A DNA stretch of 14,234 nt from the NCBI GenBank assembly GCA_016935715.1, contig JAFGQJ010000216.1:1-14234 (forward strand), read 5' to 3'. The translations under genes were made by a program, and so were the position numbers. Below, piece by piece: positions 13,232-14,234 of the stretch; position 1 is the stretch's first letter; every line of letters begins with the position of its first letter. A model generated the notes under the pieces. The model was not told the DNA's origin and did no database searches. It was given only the letters and a program-made list of their open reading frames with translations. Origin of the DNA: Spirochaetales bacterium (GTDB taxonomy: Bacteria > Spirochaetota > Spirochaetia > SZUA-6 > DRHE01).

Positions 13232-14219
13232 GAGCGACGCTCTGTACCTCCTGCTGGGGCCGGAGGAGGGCCAAAAGGATGCCTTTGTCGAGCGCCTGAT
13301 AGCCGGGATCTCCAAGAGGATCGGGCAGGCGCCGGATATCCACCGCTTTTACTCCTTTGACAGCGATCTGCCGGAAGTCCTGGTTACCCTGCGCAACGGA
13401 ACCCTGTTTTCCCCCTACAGGGTGGTGCTTCTGCGCAACGTGGAGCTGCTCAGCAACAAGAAAGATCTGGACCAGCTGGCCGAGTACGCCGCAGCCCCGG
13501 CTGCCGAGAGCACCCTGGTGATGTTGTCCGAGGAGATCGGCAGAATCGACAAACGCCTGGAAAAGCTGGTGCCCAAGGAGAACAAGGTCATCTTCTGGGA
13601 GTTGTTCCAGAACCAGAAGATGGGTTGGATTCTCAACTACCTCAAGAAGCGAAACGTCCGGATCGAGCCCCAGGCAGCCGAGTTTCTCCTCGAGATGGTT
13701 GAAAACAACACGAAGGAACTGAGAGAAACCTGCGAAAAGCTCATCATCTTTTTCGGGGACGGCAGCGAGATCGGCTATGAGGACGTGGAGAATATCCTGT
13801 ACCACAGCAAGGATGAGAACGTCTTCACCCTCTTCGACAAGATATCAGCCAGAGACCTGGAGGCTTCGCTGGAGGTGCTGTCCAAACTGCTGCTGAGCGG
13901 GAACGCCGATCCGGTCGGCTTGTTAGCCGGTCTGCTGTTCCAGGTGCGAAGGCTGATGAGCCTGAAGCTGCTGGTCGAGAAACGATATTCCTACGAGGAA
14001 GCGTTCCCGCGGGCCAAGATCACCGGCAAGCGGGTGCAGAAGATCTACGCGGAAGCAGCGCACCGCTACACACTGCAGGAGCTCCAGGCCGTGATCCGGC
14101 TGATCGCCCGCTTCGATTACAGGGTGCGCTCCCTCGGCGCTGCTCTTCACCCCGACCTTCTGCAGCTGTTTCTCTACTATTTGATCGTCAAAGGCGGAAG
14201 CGGAACTTTCAGATTCTAG
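13224..14219 (+). CDS. holA: DNA polymerase III delta subunit
   Basis: The delta subunit is the wrench of the clamp loader that opens the sliding clamp for the replicative polymerase. The 331-residue protein has the usual length and pattern: an N-terminal domain opening YLLLGPEEGQKDAFVERL, the middle motif RVVLLRNVELL, a helical part with ELRETCEKLIIFFGDG and ENVFTLFDKIS, and a C-terminal collar domain ending HPDLLQLFLYYLI. As in other delta subunits there is no intact Walker A motif. The ATG lies within the lexA stop (ATGAGTAA) with no clear Shine-Dalgarno sequence, so translation is probably coupled. Fifteen bases follow its stop before the window ends; no terminator is seen in them. Confidence 0.9.
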   Translation: MSKSDALYLLLGPEEGQKDAFVERLIAGISKRIGQAPDIHRFYSFDSDLPEVLVTLRNGTLFSPYRVVLLRNVELLSNKKDLDQLAEYAAAPAAESTLVMLSEEIGRIDKRLEKLVPKENKVIFWELFQNQKMGWILNYLKKRNVRIEPQAAEFLLEMVENNTKELRETCEKLIIFFGDGSEIGYEDVENILYHSKDENVFTLFDKISARDLEASLEVLSKLLLSGNADPVGLLAGLLFQVRRLMSLKLLVEKRYSYEEAFPRAKITGKRVQKIYAEAAHRYTLQELQAVIRLIARFDYRVRSLGAALHPDLLQLFLYYLIVKGGSGTFRF

Positions 14220-14234
14220 ACCGAAGTTCCAGGC

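Noticed and set aside
1..14234. CRISPR arrays, insertion sequences, tRNA or rRNA genes
   Set aside because: No repeated spacer units, transposase motifs, terminal repeats or tRNA-like cloverleaf sequences were seen; nearly all the window is occupied by housekeeping genes.

Overview
This window looks like a dense, almost entirely co-directional chromosomal housekeeping region of a GC-rich (by eye) diderm bacterium. All fourteen genes I can support lie on the + strand, mostly with overlapping or near-abutting ends, and TTG or GTG starts are frequent. I see no mobile element, CRISPR array, tRNA, rRNA or phage gene. The host must have an outer membrane, because lptC, lptA and lptB are present. 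It also has sigma-54, an HPr kinase/HPr pair, an NtrY/NtrX-type two-component system and a self-cleaving LexA. My best guess is a spirochaete of the Spirochaeta type, with Desulfobacterota as the main alternative: the lptCAB-rpoN-hpf-hprK order also occurs there, but usually with kds genes and rapZ, which are missing here. This assignment is an inference from gene content and order, held at moderate to low confidence.

Layout. Bases 1-171 hold no recognisable gene but contain one strong hairpin. Bases 172-1438 carry a YmdB-family phosphodiesterase with unusual metal-site residues, overlapping an RseC-like membrane protein with four clustered cysteines. Bases 1439-1607 are a hairpin-rich gap. 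A bifunctional-nuclease family gene (1608-2132) follows. pyrG (2244-3860) comes next behind a near-consensus sigma-70 promoter whose predicted start site falls on the pyrG ATG, which implies a leaderless mRNA. The lipopolysaccharide transport genes lptC, lptA and lptB (3847-5798) follow with overlapping ends. After a short gap with its own candidate promoter come rpoN, hpf, hprK, ptsH, a DUF4390-like gene, ntrY, ntrX, lexA and holA (5907-14219), so tightly packed that they are probably one long operon with internal starts.

How they fit together. RpoN is the sigma factor that an NtrX-type activator would serve, and NtrY is the kinase that would control NtrX. HprK would phosphorylate HPr on Ser46, and both His15 and Ser46 are present; no EI or sugar permease gene is in the window, so a regulatory rather than transport role is plausible. 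HPF adds stationary-phase ribosome protection. LexA and HolA sit at the distal end, so the DNA-damage repressor and a replisome clamp-loader subunit may be co-transcribed with nitrogen/envelope stress signalling.

Main points for a second look: the leaderless pyrG, the altered YmdB metal site, the DUF4390-like gene whose expected start codon reads GCG behind a perfect Shine-Dalgarno sequence, the GAFTDA variant in NtrX, and an SOS-box-like palindrome inside ntrX upstream of lexA. I did not find a clearly new multi-gene system.
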